A stretch of DNA of 64,000 nt from Notolepis coatsorum (lineage: Eukaryota > Chordata > Actinopteri > Aulopiformes > Paralepididae): positions 58,333,464 to 58,397,463 of the forward strand of contig OZ020592.1 of the NCBI GenBank assembly GCA_963971535.1, given 5' to 3'. Made by a program: the position numbers and the translations under genes. The notes beneath the pieces are model-generated. The model was given only the letters and a program-made list of their open reading frames with translations, was not told the origin of the DNA and made no database searches. Of the stretch, positions 63,691 to 64,000 are shown piece after piece (the stretch's first letter is position 1; each line of letters starts with the position of its first letter).

Positions 63691-64000
63691 ATTGGCGTCT
63701 ACGAACTTGTGACGGACTCTTTGCATCCTACCGGCGTGCTGTATTGTTTCATCTATACAGAGAAAAGTGAGTATAATAGATGGTCGACCAAAAATGTATG
63801 GCAAGGAATTAAAACCTTCCCACTTTTCTCTGTGCCAGGTGAATGTTACAGAATGTTGTCAAATATTGAGATCATGGCTGAGTAAGAATAGCGTGTATTG
63901 AATATCTGGGCTGTATTGAGATTCGTTACCGGGGAACGCGTGTACCCGGGTCCTTATCAGGCGGTTCTGAGAGGATTTGCGGGGTTGAAGTGGTATTCCC
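63691..64000 (+). mobile_element. Start of LTR element interior; primer site
   Basis: TGGCGTCTACGAACTTGTG, two bases after the LTR end, is the expected primer-binding site position; the tRNA is not identified. The leader follows with a possible GT-AG segment (AAAAGTGAGTAT ... CTGTGCCAGGTG, about 63765-63838). Gag and pol would lie beyond the window. Confidence 0.55.

Overview
This is vertebrate nuclear DNA, almost certainly from a teleost fish. It has spliced genes with GT-AG introns, long microsatellites, and a dense layer of nested transposons of kinds typical of fish: hAT elements and MITEs, Gypsy and BEL/Pao LTR elements, L1-like and Rex1/L2-like LINEs, and a tRNA-derived SINE. I find no convincing single-copy host gene. 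Nearly every long open frame belongs to a mobile element.

Layout. 1-1313: short tandem repeats and unassigned DNA. 1322-12069: a hAT-like element (8-bp target duplication, 7/8 match) that contains a second insertion of about 9.9 kb (1565-11440, matching inverted ends, GTAC at both borders). The inner element carries a spliced gene-like unit: a SAM domain over two exons, a two-finger C2H2 segment, a proline-rich 25-bp minisatellite, a 3.4-kb array of 18/21-bp units coding for heptads, and a C-terminal exon that looks like the multicopy SAM-domain (SAMD3-like) family of fish. 12078-13201: CpG-rich DNA with no firm gene. 13210-15549: a hAT element with a second hAT inside it. 16.4-21.4 kb: a CXC-domain fragment, hAT remnants and an (AAT)n microsatellite. 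22488-33978: a second copy of the 13.2-kb hAT, sitting in a 32-bp minisatellite and itself carrying a complete Gypsy element (23308-32912). 33979-36105: the rest of the minisatellite, hit by a SINE and a BEL solo LTR. 37200-39920: another hAT-like element with a perfect 57-bp-arm palindrome. 40.16-43.24 kb: a minus-strand, 5'-truncated L1-like LINE hit by a Rex1/L2-like fragment.

The right third is a nest: a minus-strand Gypsy pol gene (43.7-45.85 kb) is cut by a plus-strand LTR element (LTR starts 45849). That LTR is cut by an L1-like LINE (45997-63498). The LINE is cut between its ORFs by a BEL/Pao element (48156-58087). The BEL integrase region is cut by hAT DNA (55021-56516), and LINE ORF2 is cut by a hAT MITE (60330-60728). 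Exact target duplications mark most steps, so the order of events can be read directly.

Most interesting: the 9.9-kb SAM-gene-bearing element with its heptad array; an LTR that holds an intron-containing and an already spliced copy of the same exons side by side; and a UGA-CUA stop context inside the BEL gag frame. All family names rest on recalled motifs, not on searches.
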